The translations under genes and the position numbers were made by a program. This document shows, one piece after another, positions 1-13,885 of a stretch of DNA of 64,000 nucleotides. Numbering within the stretch: the first letter of the stretch is position 1; each line of letters starts with the position of its first letter. Source of the DNA: Ficedula albicollis (Eukaryota > Chordata > Aves > Passeriformes > Muscicapidae). Where the stretch lies: contig NC_021681.1 in NCBI RefSeq assembly GCF_000247815.1, forward strand, positions 20,959,495-21,023,494, written 5' to 3'. The notes under the pieces are model-generated. The model did no database searches, had not been told where the DNA came from, and saw only the letters and a program-made list of their open reading frames with translations.

Positions 1-3000
1 TGCTTCTAATGAGTTCGTGTCTTAGGGCAGTTAATGTTCACGCTATTTTTGGTGGGGGTTTTGGTGTTGAATAACCATTCTTTGCAGCAAATAAATTGAA
101 AGCTTGATCAAAACAAAATTGGTATTTAGAAAGCAGCTATGAAAAATCTGATTACAGCAAAACATGATCAAGAAGAGCAGATTAACCCAGCTCATTTGGA
201 GGGTGAATTTTATTTTCTGGGTTAAGAGATATGACTTGGCCAAGAGGCAATTTCCTTCTATCTTTGTTTCTTCTGTAGAAGAATAAAATAATTTCCTTGA
301 AATAAGTAAATTACACAGGAAAGATTAAATACTCTCCCACAGAGGCCATGTGTAGAAGGAATGCTTGCTATTTAAATGGCTGGTTTGGCAAAACACAACT
401 TAGGAAGATTTGTTTCCTGCACATTCCTGTGAAACTCATTCCAGTCAATGGCCCCACCTTCCTCTGAGAACATCAGGGACAATCCTTTCTTGGCCAGCAG
501 ATGCCAGAGAACTTGCAGCTTGAAAAAAGAGCCCAAACTTAATTTGTTCTTGTCTGATAAAATATTCTGCTACAGAAGTCCCAGTTGTGAATAATCACCA
601 TTCAGCCACATGAATCAGCCCTTTGTCTGTGGATTCACAGGGACAGACTCATTGGCAGCTGAATGTTTGCAAGCTTTGCATCGAAGTCACCATTTCCAAG
701 GCAAGAATATAAAGAAAAGTGAAGGTGAAAACTTTTTCATTATCTCAGAAGACAGCCTATTACCTATATCACTTTCTCAGATATCCATCCATCCACACCT
801 AATGAGTCCTATGATTTAGTCAGAACACATCCATAAAGATGATTCATGGCTGCTATGCAGCCACTTGATGTTAATAGCAAAGCTGATGTCTTAAATCACA
901 GCTGTTTCCCTATGATAGCCAAGGGGCAAGGCAACACTTTGGAAAATACAGGGAAGAATTTATTAGAGCAACTCTACAAAAGCAACATTTGCAAGAAAAA
1001 TGTAAAGCAAAACATCAGGGTTGAAAGTCTTAAAACCAAAGCAGTAAATAGTATCAGATGTTGTACAGTAATCTGCATATGTTAATATTGCTAAAAGTTT
1101 ACTAATCTAGCTTAAAAACTTCTGTATTTAATTTTAATTTTATCTGTAATTATTTCTTGTTGTTCCACTGGCATAGTGACCTGTATAGCCTTAATAACAT
1201 GAGGCAAGTAAAGTGCCATTCTTTCCTATGTTAGTAAGCATTTCACCACAACTGAGAAGAGCAAATTTCAACAAAACTGAGTCTGATTAAGTTAAATTAA
1301 AGTCTGATTAAAGCTAAAGAGATTTGTTGACGCTTAATTATATTGATTAAGGAACAGATAACACAGTATGTTAAGAGTACCAGTACTAGGCCAGAAAGAA
1401 ACACCAAATGACTCAGTGTCTCCAGGAAAACTTCTTACATCCCTCATTTTTAGCTGGTTACCAGGTTCTGCTGGAGCACAGAGCAAAAAGGGTTTTACAG
1501 GGCTGAGTCCTCTCTACATACACCCCACTCACAGACAATTTGACTCAGAAACATGTAATTTATGTAGGCTGCAGACTCTGGAGCATTAAATAATCTTATA
1601 ATACAGCCAGAAAGGAAGGAACACATGAGAAAATTTGGCATCACACAAAAGATGGCAATTAGGCACAAGATACCCATCAGCTCTTGGAAATCTCTTGGCA
1701 GATTCATAGATAAAGAGATGTTGCAGCACCAAGCCCTGTTGAGAAATGGGTGCATTTTTAACTAGAACCCACAATCCCTGACATTTCACTTGCTTTCAGC
1801 CTTACTCATCGCTATTAAAAACACCTAAATGAATCCAGCAGGATTTCTGAGAAAGCACTGAATGGGCTGTGATTTTGCAAAGCACTGTCTGGTTCCTGCC
1901 TCCATTCTTCTGGCTAGCAATTTTAACAATAGAAATACTCAACTCAAGTTCCCATTTACAACCAAATGGTATTTTTAACAAGGACTATAACGACTGCCAA
2001 AAACTGGGGGGAAAAAAAACCACGGAGACAAGAACATGATGTGCATACACCCAAGCAAAGTGGAATAATTGCACAGATTAAGTAGGTCAACTACAGGTAT
2101 AGATTTCTTTTAAGATGATCCAAAAAAGTATGAGAAATTGCATGTGAAGGCACGCTCCAAGAGAATTCCCTTCCCACATGCAAGCAGGCTTGTCTTACTC
2201 AAATCAAGGGAGGCAAAACTGAAAGCACCTACCCTAAGGAGCTTCCACTGGAAAGCAGGTCCTATTTCCCAACTCGCTCGCTGGAAAGGAGCTGTGGAAT
2301 AACCGGAGTGACGGCCGAGCACATGTCCCACAACTACTTCTTCATCGTCTTTTTGTCAGGTGATTTGTAACCATGAGCCTGGATTGGATAGGAAATTACC
2401 TTCTTCACAAGTGCTGCCTGGTGTTTTGCATTGGAGCTGCTGCTCAAAATACAGGAATACAGCAAGTGGTGCTTTCCCCGTGGGGAGCTCTGAAGTTTTC
2501 CGTGACTGTTTAGATTTGCAATGTGATTTTCAATACAAAGTTAAGCCGGTGTATCCAAAACAAAAGGGTGAAAGAAGGTCAAGAACTGCCCTGTTAAAAA
2601 CAAGCCTTCAATTTCAGGAGGAAAGAAGGGATACTTTGAAAAGGAAAAAAAAATATCTCTGGAAGAAAATCTCGATAACTCCTGGGAACCTGTGGGTCAG
2701 TTTAGTTAGTGGGTTTTGGTGGAGGGCATAAGAAAACACATGAACACACATGCAGATTTCCTCCAGTTGCTAAATGCCCACAGAGATTTTTAATTTACAG
2801 ATGTTTTCAGCTACCAGGAGTCTTTTAACCTGTTCATTATTTTCTTCCTAATTTTTAAAAAGTAATTTTAAAACAGAGAAGATGGAATGGAATCAACGAG
2901 GTTCACACAGGCCATCAGGAGAACCTCTCATTTCTGGAAGTGCTGCAACATTAGGTTTATAATGAGAAACTGAAGCCTATCCTAAATAAATTTGAGGTAT

Positions 3001-5531
3001 TTCCCTTAACTACACGCATGGCTCAGAAAGAAGGTTGGCGTTCCCCTCAACTACATACATGGCTTCAGCACACAAGTTCAATAAAGCCCCTGGAAATGTG
3101 CATTTCCCAGGCACAGGAGCACTCACAGACCCCCTGACCCATGGCAAAACCCCAGGGAGGGGTCAGCACCAGTGGGACACCGAGTTACAAACCAGCCTTA
3201 ATCTGCCCTGTGAACCCCACAGGGGGAAAACACAGACGCCTGAAGGCGCCTGCCTCGGGAAAGGAATGAAAAATTCAGAGCTGGGGAGCACCTCTCTCCT
3301 CCACACTCCACTGCATCACTCCCAGGGGCTCTCTGAAGACAAGCAGCACAGTCAGAAGCAGCAGAAGGAACTCCCTCCTCCCTACCTGAGAGAAGCAGCA
3401 AGGTGACATCGCTGTCCGCGGGATTTCTCGTTGGAAACCCCGGCATGGCAACGCTCACACCCAAACTGTGCCACCACACCGGGGTGGCAGTCTCCACCCC
3501 AAATCCTGCTTGTGTTGGCAGTCCTGGCCCAGAGCCCCCAGGGGAAAGAAGAACACGATCTCACAGATAAGAATATGTATTAAATACACACGCACAGCTT
3601 CCCATGGCTGCTAAGTTCCCTACTCCACCTGAATACCAAAATCTGTGGATATTCAGTAGCTGTAAACAAGGCTTGGAGATCATTACACACGTTCTTCACC
3701 AGTGTAAATGGCAGCATTATTAATGCAGCAGGAAAAAGAGACTGAAACAAAACAATGCAAACTACTGAAGAACAACCTGTCATCGTAAATTAATGGAGTT
3801 TTGGGATGATCCAGGAAAAGTTCCTGAAGTTTCTTCCTCCTCTTTATAGTGCCATGCTTCTAATTTACTTCATCTATATTAATAAACACTGGATTACACA
3901 ACTATTAATCTAGTTGAGAACTGCACTAAAGCTCACTAAATCTGTCTCTAATTATTATGATTAATGGTGCAAAATGATCAGCTTCTCAAATTAGCAACCT
4001 AAAGCAACTGGTATAGGATAAAGGATATTTTTTCTTAGCAAACAGATTCTTTAGTCTTTCTAGCTAATGAAATCTTGAGCAGTAGTACTACATTGTAATT
4101 CACCATGACTACCTATTTACGTAGATTTGCATTGATTATGCTACCATTATGTATTTATTTAAGATTAATTATTTTTAAATTGCACTAAAACTGTCTCATG
4201 CTTAGTACAACACAGCAGAAACAGATCTTCAAGAGCTGACTGCCTTGGTCTTACTCTTTTTATCTCTGTATCCAGAGGTTGTACTATATTTTTTTTATTT
4301 TTTTTTTATTACTACTCTTACTATTCACCAATTCTAATTTTCAAAGGACAAGTTCTCCACTTAATACCTAAGCTTTGCAAAATAGTATCTGACACTTCAA
4401 ATTAATTAACAATTAAAAAAAATATGGTAGGAATTACTGTTATTACTGCATTCCTCCATTACTTCTTTGATTACTACTCCAAAGTCTGTTATTTTATGGT
4501 GGTTTTTAAAGAATGTTAAAGCAATCTCATCATGCAACCTAAGTTAATTAAGAGGCTATAAGGAGAGTCCTATCAAACCCAAAAGGAAGTATCAAGTATT
4601 TTCAGTTCTGAGACCCTCAGATTTGGGTTCCTACACTGGCACTTCTACCCAACCATCACTGAAGACAGCTGAGCCAAAGTCAACTCACAAACATGATTAG
4701 AGAAAAGATGCTGAAAATAAGAAAATAATAATAGTAAGCTCATCCTTTACCACCCTCAAATTAAAAAAAGCTTCTCCCACCCCTTAAAGACAAAGCATCC
4801 AATAAGGACCATTTCCATACACTGATTTCCAAAGGGGAAGGCAGTAAAACCCCCAAGCACCGAGGTACAGTGTGAGGACAGAGGGAAAGAAAGCTCTTCA
4901 ACAACATTCAAATGAATGGCAGCTTCCTTTGCCATCTGAGACATGCTGAAACTTCCATGTCTTCTCTCCTAAACCAGGATGGATAGCTCTTGCTCAGTGT
5001 ATTTTCACTGGCAGTCTTTTTTCTCCAATGTCTCTCATCAGTAAGGCTTTTATATTTTCCCCTGTAAACTAAAAACATGAACAGCCCTGCATGGAAAATT
5101 AAGCCCTGCAGAACATAATGAGAAACTTTCCCACAGCTGCAGGGAGCCTAAGGGATTTTTCATTAAGAATTAGACTTCAAACTATATAGATATAGTCAAT
5201 GCCAGGGGGATGAAATGTGTGTCTTGAGTGGCAAAGACAACTGATGTTTCTACTTCGTCCTTCCTCATCACAATCCATTCCTAGGACAACTGGAATATTA
5301 TTTAACAATGTTCTTCTATGTGCAAAGAACCAGCATAATGTCCCTGTTTTTTATTTCTCCTGCCCTTGTCCTGTGGCATTATAATGTGCAATACCATTGT
5401 GACAGTTGGTCTTCCACTACAGGTCTCACATTTCCCCTGGGGATTTTTTGTGGGCTATGGCACATGGGAAAACTTGCAGTGTTTATTCAGCAGATCCTCC
5501 TGAACCAGACATCGACAGCATCCCTCCACAG
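1..5531. other. AT-rich noncoding stretch, no gene recognised
   Basis: Frames are short and show no recognisable protein. A relatively GC-rich patch lies near 3.1-3.55 kb. A small exon-like segment can be drawn on the minus strand at about 2232-2279 (splice-like ends, 16 open codons), but such pairs are expected by chance. No repeat family was recognised. Intergenic or intronic DNA is the simplest reading. Confidence 0.6.
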
Positions 5532-5666
5532 CATTGTCCCAAAAGATATTTCACATATTTCATAGCTCCTCCTGTTTTCCTATTTATTTATTGTAATATC
5601 ATTGTCCCAAAACATATTTCACATATTTCATAGTTCCTCCTGTTTTCCTATTTATTTATTGTAATA
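5532..5666. repeat. Two-copy tandem duplication, 68-bp unit
   Basis: The segment starting at 5532 is repeated directly from 5600 with no spacer. I see two substitutions between copies. Both copies end in the same T/A-rich stretch. There is no partial third copy, so this is a single duplication rather than an expanded minisatellite. Confidence 0.9.
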
Positions 5667-8186
5667 ACTTTATATCCATTCAGAGGAGCCTTTCTCTGAC
5701 ACGGGATTGAGAAGAAAATATAAAAGTGCTACTTTCAAATAAGCATTGAGGAGCTAACAGAACCTACAACACTGTTGGTGAAGAACTTGCTCCCACTTGA
5801 AGATTCCTCTTAAAATTTTCAAATTACATGCCCAGTTTAAACAAGTTTTTGTTCATTGCTTCTGTCAGCATCCGAGTTAATAACATTCATTCTTTAGCAC
5901 ACGTGAGTAACCAAGGCAGCAAAGATTAAAAGGGAAAGCCAATAGCTAAAACAACTGGTTTGGCAGCTGTATGGAAGGAACAGGAGTGGTTCAACCACGA
6001 AATTCTCACATATGAGTCTGGGAATGCCCTGCAGAGGACTGCTTAGGACACTCTACTGGCTGATGTGTGGGAAACCTAAATACAAGGCTGTTTCAACATG
6101 AGAGGTACATCTGAATGCTCTTCAAAGCAATTGTGAAAGCCAGGCAAACCCCACTCAGTTCTGCTGGGAAGGTTATTGGGAAATGGCAAATTACTCATCG
6201 CTGCGTGGTGTTCCTTCTGTTTCCTTGCTCGAAATGCCAGAGCTTGTAACTAACCTGGAAAATCTCAAAAATACTTGTGATACCTGAAAACCTCACCAAA
6301 TGCACCCTCGACACTACTGTACTGTGATCACCCCTCTGTGAGATGAAATGTGAAGATAAAAAGTGAAAAAACCCTCCTTTAGGTGGAGGAATTGCACTAT
6401 ATCCATAACTAGAAGATATAACTGCAATTTAAAGTGATGGGATATTGTTCTCTGCAGGTTCCTGAGCTGCAGAGATGAGAGGGGGCATAGGGGAATGTTG
6501 CCCCTAATGCTGGAAAGCATCTAACATAATGCTGTAATTAAGTCTCATATAACCAGTTTAAATATTTTAATCCATCTTTTTTTTCTTTTTTTCTTTTTTT
6601 CTTTTCTTGACGGATCCATTCTACAGAATACAGTTCTAACACTTTTCCTCTGGGGAAAGAGGTAAAAAGTAAATTGCCAGTTTTACTCAGGTAATTGGGC
6701 TTTACTTTCTTCCTGAAACAATGGTTTCCTTCCCTTTGTATCAGCAGAACCTGGAAGAACAATTTAATCACTTGTGTGACACTCTGACTAGTCCTTTCAC
6801 TTACTCTTCCTGAACTAGTAAGAAATTCACATCGCTCTGAAGAGTAAAACCACCTGAACTTCATCTGCTTTCATGTCTCAACAAGAAATTTCATACAACT
6901 CTATCCATCCAAAGTAACCCTGCAAAGTCTGGAGGGTTACTGATGTATTTCTTAGCTCAGACTGAATCAGCAAGAGCAGACAGACCCACTTGTAGATACC
7001 CTGAAACCTAGAAAATTGAAGTTTGCTTCTGTGCATGTATAAGATAAACACAATTTGTAAAGGTGCTCATGTGTATAGGATTTCCCAAGGCTTGGTGTGA
7101 CACAAGTTCATATAACACACTTGTGCCCGATGGCACCTATTATTTTATATCACTCACCTCTCCTCTGGTCCCATGAATTTTCATTAAGGCAAGAAGAGTG
7201 TACGTGTAAGGAGAATTTTAGTAGTAGCTGATTGGGTAAAGGGGATATTGAGCTGCAGATACATTTGCCCCATTAAGACTATTTTACTAATGCCACCGTG
7301 AAAAGACAGCAATATCAGGTAGCACTTCTGGAGTGACATTCTTGCTCGTGATGGCTGTTAAAAATTGTCCCCAGAGCTAAATTTCACATTAGCAATTAAA
7401 TTGAGGGGATATGGAACAGGAATTTAAAGAAAAAAGGATACAAATGCTGAGGAGCCCATTTAGATCAATAAACTTTAGAGTTACTAATTCAGTCATATCA
7501 AAATCCCCTTTTTTATGTTGCAACCTCCTGTAAGGCATTGGCTTTATTTAGGTGCCACAGTAAAAAATATTATCAAGAGATGACAATGTAACATGCAGGC
7601 ATTGCTGCTGTGAGCACGAGGTTGTGATCCAGCTCCTCAGCCTGTAATGCAGAGAATTCAGTGAAAATACCATTTACTGCAAAGACAATGTCACACTGGG
7701 TTTTGGACCTCTGAGTGAATAGGAAATATACATTCCCCACTGGATTCCCAATACATTCCATACGAAATTCTCACTGATTGTAAAAAGCAAACCCTGATTA
7801 AAAAAAAAATAAATCATCAGTCTATAGGGTTCCAAATCAATACACTCCAGAGATGTAATTGCACATGTTCATGTTCTCTACAGATAAAGGAAAAAAAGGT
7901 CCATTTTGTTCTCACATCTGGGAGCCAATTAAGCCACATTCAAGACACTAGAAACTGCTGTGACATACAAAGTGTAGGACCAACAAAACCTTGAAGACTT
8001 CGGAATCTGTTCACACTGAGAAAAGTCAGTGCAAAGTTGCTTAAAAAAAAAAAAATCCTACTACATTTACATTGTACAACTGTGCCCACTGCTGAACAAA
8101 GAGAACTGACAAATGCTCAGTGCAAGCTTCAACACTTCACAAATAGGAATTTATTTTTGAAGACAAAGTTTTATATTATCTCCTAC
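5667..8186. other. Noncoding stretch with a polypyrimidine run
   Basis: No coding sequence is recognised. The only low-complexity feature is a T/C-rich run at about 6575-6609 (T runs broken by single C). The rest is unremarkable AT-rich sequence. Confidence 0.5.
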
Positions 8187-8305
8187 CTTCAGCATCACAA
8201 TACAGAGTTTTAAAACACCTTAGGTATCCCAAAGTCAGGATGAAAGGAAGCAACACCAAAACAGACAAAAGCCAAACATCTTTGAAATGGACAAGTTTTG
8301 CAATT
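8187..8305 (-). other. Exon-like segment with a hydrophobic stretch (unverified)
   Basis: On the minus strand this 119-nt segment follows a T/C-rich tract ending in AG and is followed by a donor-like AAG/GTAGGA. The frame is open throughout and encodes about 39 residues with one hydrophobic run (DVWLLSVLVLLPFILTLGYL) that would suit a membrane segment. I do not recognise the protein. T-rich DNA easily gives hydrophobic translations by chance, and splice-like pairs are common, so this is only a candidate. Confidence 0.15.
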
Positions 8306-8674
8306 CTCCATGCAGAGAGAAAATTATAGTCCTTAAGATAGAAATTGGTTAGATAAAGGATGCAAACAGTGAAGGATGGAAAGACCTTGTGAAGAGTAAG
8401 AAATATCTCCTTGGTGGTCGTAATCTGCATTTTATAAATCTGCATTCATTTGAAGTCTCACTAAAACGAGAGCCTGCTGTTGTGAGAAACTAGAGTAACA
8501 TAGATATATTTTAAAAGAATAACAACTCATTTTTTACAATCACCTTAAGGCACCAAATAGAGTTTACCTATCAGAAAACGTTCATGAACTGAGGATCCCA
8601 CATAACAGAAGTTCCTTGCAGCTATCTCCCTCTTGCCACACACAGCTTTCTCGGGTTCTCTATTTATTTTATTT

Positions 8675-8699
8675 ACTTTCTTTCTTTCTTTCTTTCTCT
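8675..8699. repeat. (TTTC)n microsatellite
   Basis: A short run of about five to six TTTC units, ending in CTC. Ordinary simple repeat. Confidence 0.9.
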
Positions 8700-11028
8700 C
8701 AATTTTAAGTAGCCACCTGACTTGAAGTTAGACTGTGTGTTCCACCTTGAGCTGCAGGTGAAGATGCAGCTTCCATCTTATGGTCCACCCACAGTGAAGT
8801 CAGTAATATAATTTCTTGCTAGTTAGTAAGAAATAAACATTGTTGAAAGAGGTAAATCACTCTTATTTTTAAAATAAGGCTCCCACAGACTGCTGAGACA
8901 ATAGAGCAGAAGAAGTCCTGCAGCATTGCTATTGCCACACTTCCAAATCACAGGTCTTCAATTCTCAATAGGACACTTAAACAACATCCCCTCTCTACCA
9001 CCACAAACAGTGCATTATTGAGATTTTTTTTTTAGATTTTTTTTTTTTCCCCAGAAAGCACTGGTTCTTAAAAAAAGGTAAGACATTTCTCAGAAATGCA
9101 TTCTAAAAACCTTGCTAAGAGCGTTCACATTCTGGAGAAGCTGCTGATTCCCATGTGAGCACTGTAATGCTCGAGGGTGGGTGGGTGCTCTCTCCCTTCA
9201 CTTCCATCATCCTGTGGGAGAAAAAGGGTGGGGACCGGTGGGGATGAGGGAGAAACATTTCCTGAGCATCTCTAATTACAGGCACCACTATCTTCAAAGA
9301 GAGGTTTAATTGGCCTGATTCTTATTTTAGCCTTGTCAGTTCACTCATATTTAACAATTACTGAAAGACATTATGCTGTTGGTCTTGAAATTATTTTTAG
9401 GCACCATTAGAAGGCTGGCATAGCAAAAATTCTTAATTTAATTTGTCACAAAGAGAGTAATGAAATTACTCAAATAAGAAAGGCTCCACACTGACAAAAA
9501 CAAGAGAGGAAAAGTGAAAGCTCATCAAGTCACACACCAAACTCTCCTACAAATCTCCCAGCAGTGAGGAGGTGTTCAGGCTCTGATAGCTCAGGCTCAC
9601 TGTGTCACTCCTGCAATATTTTAAGGCTACCACATATCATCAGCTTGGAAAGCAACTGCATTTCTGACCTAATTCCTGGTGAGTCTGAGGTGCAGAGTGC
9701 TCCTCTACATCCCTGGGTAAACCCAAAATAACAGTGCTATGCTGTAATACCAGGAATTATTTCTGGGAGAAATTATGGAGGTTTTGAAGCACCAGGTAGG
9801 ACCAGCATGGCCCAACCCGGGAGGAGATTATTTAAACGTGCACACACACAAAATTATCCTAAAGACAACAAACTCAACCTTCCAGAAGTAAGCTGTTCTC
9901 TACAAGTTGTGAGTGCTGCAGAAAACTACATGCACATAAGCCTTAACATCATCTGCATGGATAACCTTCTCATAATGGCTAAAGAGAGGAGACTGAAGAA
10001 GGATATAAATCCTGGGAAACACAAATCTCCACAAAGCATCCCAAAGTGCTACACTTCACATCAGGAAAATGCTTCCTTAGAGTGTGCTGCAAAATGCTGC
10101 TGTAATGGACAGTGGCAGAACTGAATGGGACGATGCTGGAAAATTCTAACAGCCAGCCTTATGCTCTGCACAGATTCAATGTATTAGCAGAAGTATTTGG
10201 GTCTAGTTTCCCCATCAAAATTAATACTAAAATCTAGAGGCAAATGAAAAACATGTCTATGCCAATGTCAGAGCAGAGTTCTACCTTTATGTTTCCAGAG
10301 GATTTTTTTAACTGATTTTTTTTTAAATCAAGCCACGCTACATAAGAGCTACAAGAGGCATCCTGAAGCACTTCTTTAAAAAATCAAGCTTTCTAGTATA
10401 TCGCTAAGATTGTTAAGAATTGCTTAAAGAATGTTGCACATCAAAATTATCTATTCAAGGAAAAAAAGCCTTCATCATAAGAATTAAAAAAGTGAGTTGC
10501 AGGCTGTTTCGAGAGAAGAATTAAAATCAAAATATGAGCACCATAAGAAAAGCAAACCCAAGAACTTGTCAGTTCTTTTTATTCAGCGCTCAGGTTCATG
10601 TTATTTTTGAGATAAAGTTTCTACTGCAGATTTGTCCATATATTTATGACATTTGGTGGCGATGCAGATTATAATCTAAATCTGGATTCCCTCTTGCATT
10701 TCACCAGTAAGTCCCTTCTCCTGAATGGTGGAAGAATATCTCTAAATTCTGAATTAGCTATGACTAAGTGAAAGCTGGACCCATTTTGTGGTGATGAGTG
10801 AATGAAAGGCACAAATGCAGCCAGCTGGATTCAGGTCTGCACACAGTTCTTCTATGGCTGATCTTATCTCTACTTAATCCTCTTAGAATGAGATTTTAGG
10901 ATGTAAAAACACCACAAAGTTTTTGGAGTTTTACTTGCTAACAGTAATAGGGTGGTTTTTTTTTTTGAACCTGTAATTTTTCTGCTGCTTTCTCTCTATA
11001 TCGTTATTGTCACTCTTCCTTTTTTTAC
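8700..11028. other. Noncoding stretch, nothing recognised
   Basis: AT-rich sequence with short homopolymer T runs (for example near 9026-9050 and 10954-10966). No gene, RNA or transposon recognised. Confidence 0.5.
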
Positions 11029-11164
11029 ATTCTGTGTTTACTTGAACCAATCAAATAATACATTTCTACTCCTATCTTTATTGTTATTTCAGATGTATTC
11101 TGTGTTTACTTGTACCAATCAAATAATACAGTTCTACTCCTATCTTTATTGTTATTTCAGATGT
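11029..11164. repeat. Two-copy tandem duplication, 68-bp unit
   Basis: The unit starting at 11029 is repeated from 11097 without spacer. Two substitutions separate the copies. Both copies end in a T-rich tract followed by CAG, so each looks like a splice acceptor, but no exon is apparent. Confidence 0.9.
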
Positions 11165-11255
11165 TGCAGAGTGAAAGAACCCACAACCCTGACTTTTCTA
11201 AGCTTAGAGGTTTTCCCTTATCATGTGTGAATAAAGCAAAGGGTGAAGGACACAG

Positions 11256-11332
11256 ATAGAACAGAAGCATAGAACAGGGTTGGAAGGAACCCTTACAGGT
11301 CTAGTCCAACACCCCCACAATCAGCCCACACA
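11256..11332 (-). mobile_element. CR1 LINE 3'-end fragment
   Basis: Contains a diverged 'tagaacagggttggaagg' followed by 'ctagtccaac' and a C-rich stretch, which is the reverse complement of the conserved CR1 3' tail. It is 5'-truncated, as CR1 copies usually are, and clearly old. No reverse-transcriptase frame is present. Confidence 0.75.
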
Positions 11333-12414
11333 AAGTGCATTTTGGTTAAGCACCCTGAAGGAGAGTTTGAACTGTGAGCAACTAAATTCTGTTTATATTC
11401 TCCAAAAAGCAGAAGAAATACTATAGATTGTTACAAGACAAGATATCTCACAGGATAATAATAAAAAAAAGCAAAAAAACATTAATCCCTTTAGAAAACA
11501 CTCAAATTCAGGACAGATTTTTGTTCAAACTGAATGAAAACACTTAACTTGGCCTTTGTTACCTTGGCATTTTCTGAAAAACTCGAATCAAATAAAAACT
11601 TCTAAATGAATTAGCAGGCAAAGTTACACGAAGCTCTGAGCAAGACAAGAAAAGCCAGCAACTGCATTATACAATGCTACAATTAATCATTAAAACAGAG
11701 CAACATTTAAGATCTTTCCTTTGAAGTGCAGTGGTATGGGAAAATCCCAGTGATGGAAAGCCTGGGGTAATTGCAGCGAGCAGGTGGTTTAGCCCGAGGA
11801 GCTGGAATCAGGAAGACCTTTGTATTTCCATTATTATTTCTTTGTAAGAGACCAGAAGACAATGTCTTGAGTTAACACAGTGGAACTTCAAAGTGCAGGT
11901 ATGGCTGTGCTGAGGAGGGAAATAACAGTGCAGAGAAGCTCAAGGACTGCCAGCAGATCCAGCAGAGACTGGAGAACCAGGCTGGAGGATGCTCTTACAG
12001 CAAAGCTCTCAGGAGGCACCCAACGACAGCTAAGCCCCAAAACACAAGGAGATTAAACCAGTGATTTTCTCTGTACATTAAAAATGCTACTTCTCTCTAT
12101 ATACCTGGAAATTTCCCAGAAGGTTTAGAACATCCGTAGCGTTTACTGAAACATGATGATGCGTGCAACTAATGTATCTTAAACATAGTTTAGAATTTGG
12201 GAGCTGACTAGAGAGATATATCCTTAAGAAAGGAGTTACAGAAGACCACATGACACAGAGATCCCTTTTAACTGTCACTGAAAAAGTTACATTCCTCCAG
12301 AAGTGCAAGTTTCTGCACAAATGACAAAAGAGCTTCCAGCTAATGAGGGAAATATGACTGAATTTCCAAGGAGGCTTTACAGTGGCTTAGAGGAGATATT
12401 TCATTAATATTTAC
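11333..12414. other. Noncoding stretch, nothing recognised
   Basis: AT-rich, with an A-rich patch near 11460-11480. No gene or repeat family recognised. Confidence 0.5.
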
Positions 12415-12454
12415 CTCTGTGACTCAACTCTGACAACCATTATTTCCTCAGTTT
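12415..12454 (-). other. Short exon-like segment (unverified)
   Basis: On the minus strand a strong pyrimidine tract ends in CAG, followed by 40 nt and a donor GAG/GTAAAT. One frame is open (TEEIMVVRVESQ). The phase would fit the exon-like segment at 8187-8305, but one in three random pairs would fit too. Probably chance. Confidence 0.12.
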
Positions 12455-12504
12455 CTGGGTAAAAAGAAGATTCTATCCTGCAGTATGTGGCAGCATTGTG
12501 ACAC

Positions 12505-12600
12505 TAAGGGACATGGTTTAATGTGGACTTGGCTGTGCTGGGTTAATGGCTGGACTTGATGGTTTTAGAGGCCCTTTTCAGCCTAAATGATTTTGTGGGA
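12505..12600 (+). mobile_element. CR1 LINE 3'-end fragment
   Basis: Reads as the CR1 tail on the plus strand: 'gctgggttaatggctggact', then a 'gatggttttagaggcc' block and 'cagcctaaatgatttt'. This matches the CR1 subtype whose tail has 'ggttggact...gatgatct...cctaaatgattct'. A poly-A tract follows at about 12601-12613. Old and 5'-truncated. Confidence 0.75.
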
Positions 12601-12613
12601 AAAAAAAAAAAAA

Positions 12614-13674
12614 TCCCATGCAGGTTGTGATGCGTCATAAATTAAAACAACTGATTATATGTAATTCCATATATATTTTTGACATATATGGAGAAGTTGT
12701 TGACTTTCACTAAGAGGAAATTCTCAGGAATTTGATGGTTATGGGTACTCCAGCCAGCTTCTCTCTGGCAGCAGAAGGGAAGTCTATTCCCAGCAACAAG
12801 TGCCCAGTACACACATCTAAGGGGCATCATGGGGAGGGTAAGGAATGTATTCAAATATTTCATCAAATTAACTTCTCTCTACTTGCAGGCATTTCCTTCA
12901 GCTGTACAGTTGCTAAAATTTAGAAACTAATACCAATGCTTATGAAATTTAATTTGTCTTTTGTGATGAAGGACAAAAAGTATAATTTATCATACAAGGG
13001 ATTCACTTTCACACTGTCCTGTGGTATTTTTTCTTCATCCAGACACCCTTCAGTTAGGGAGCACTGCAATTCAGTCACCTGCTGTAGCAATACCTGGTGA
13101 AAGACCAATTGCCAGAAGTGATGCTGGAGGGATTTTGGTTGAAAAATTCAATTAGAGGATGAGCAGGTGCTTTTTTTAATGCCTGTCTTCTGGAGTGCAG
13201 TGACCCAAGCAGCTCAGTTTTCATGTGTGCAGCAGCAAAAAACTCCAAAGGGGTGAAGCAAAAAGGCCCCACACCACCCACACCAAAGGGTAAAGAGGTG
13301 GATTTCAAACAGCTATTTGCTATCTGGATAAAATTTTTCCTTTAAACTTTTTTTCAGATTGAAAGGGTAGACCACTAGGTCTTGCTGGTGATGCTCACCA
13401 AACCAAAAAAGCACAGTACTTTCTCTGGGCAGAGGGAGAGTCATTTTACTTTGACTGCTGTTGATAACAACCAGAAAAATGCCTGTCAACCCACCCAAAA
13501 ATTAAGCTCCACCTGAACAATACTCTATAGTTCCTGATAGTGCAGTAAACTGCAAGTGCTGTGGCCTTCACATGACTAAGTCTGCAGCAGGACTGAAATG
13601 CAGTTGCATATGATTCCCAGTGTAAAATTCAAGAGAAATACCAGCACACTTGCAGGAATAAAATGTGACAGGGG
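12614..13674. other. Noncoding stretch, nothing recognised
   Basis: Only short frames on both strands. No recognised element. Confidence 0.5.
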
Positions 13675-13885
13675 ATCTTTAAAAATAAATCCAGGTTTAA
13701 TCCAAAGACAAACACAGCTCAAATGCCCGCAAAAACAATGTCAACCATTAATTTTACAAGACAAAAAGCACAATGCAAAAATCTTTAAAAATAAATCCAG
13801 ATTTCATCCAAAGACGAACACAGCTCAAATGCCCGCAAAAACAATGTCAACCATTAATTTTACAAGACAAAAAGCACAATGCAAA
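13675..13885. repeat. Two-copy tandem duplication, 106-bp unit
   Basis: The unit at 13675-13780 is repeated at 13781-13885 with three visible substitutions and no spacer. The unit is A-rich. It is one of three duplications in the window with units of 105-107 bp. Confidence 0.9.

Noticed and set aside
5847..5905. Plus-strand splice-like acceptor and GTGAGT donor enclosing a 34-nt open segment
   Set aside because: Very short; similar pairs occur repeatedly in the window, including one near 15505-15541 with stops in all three frames, so they are chance level.
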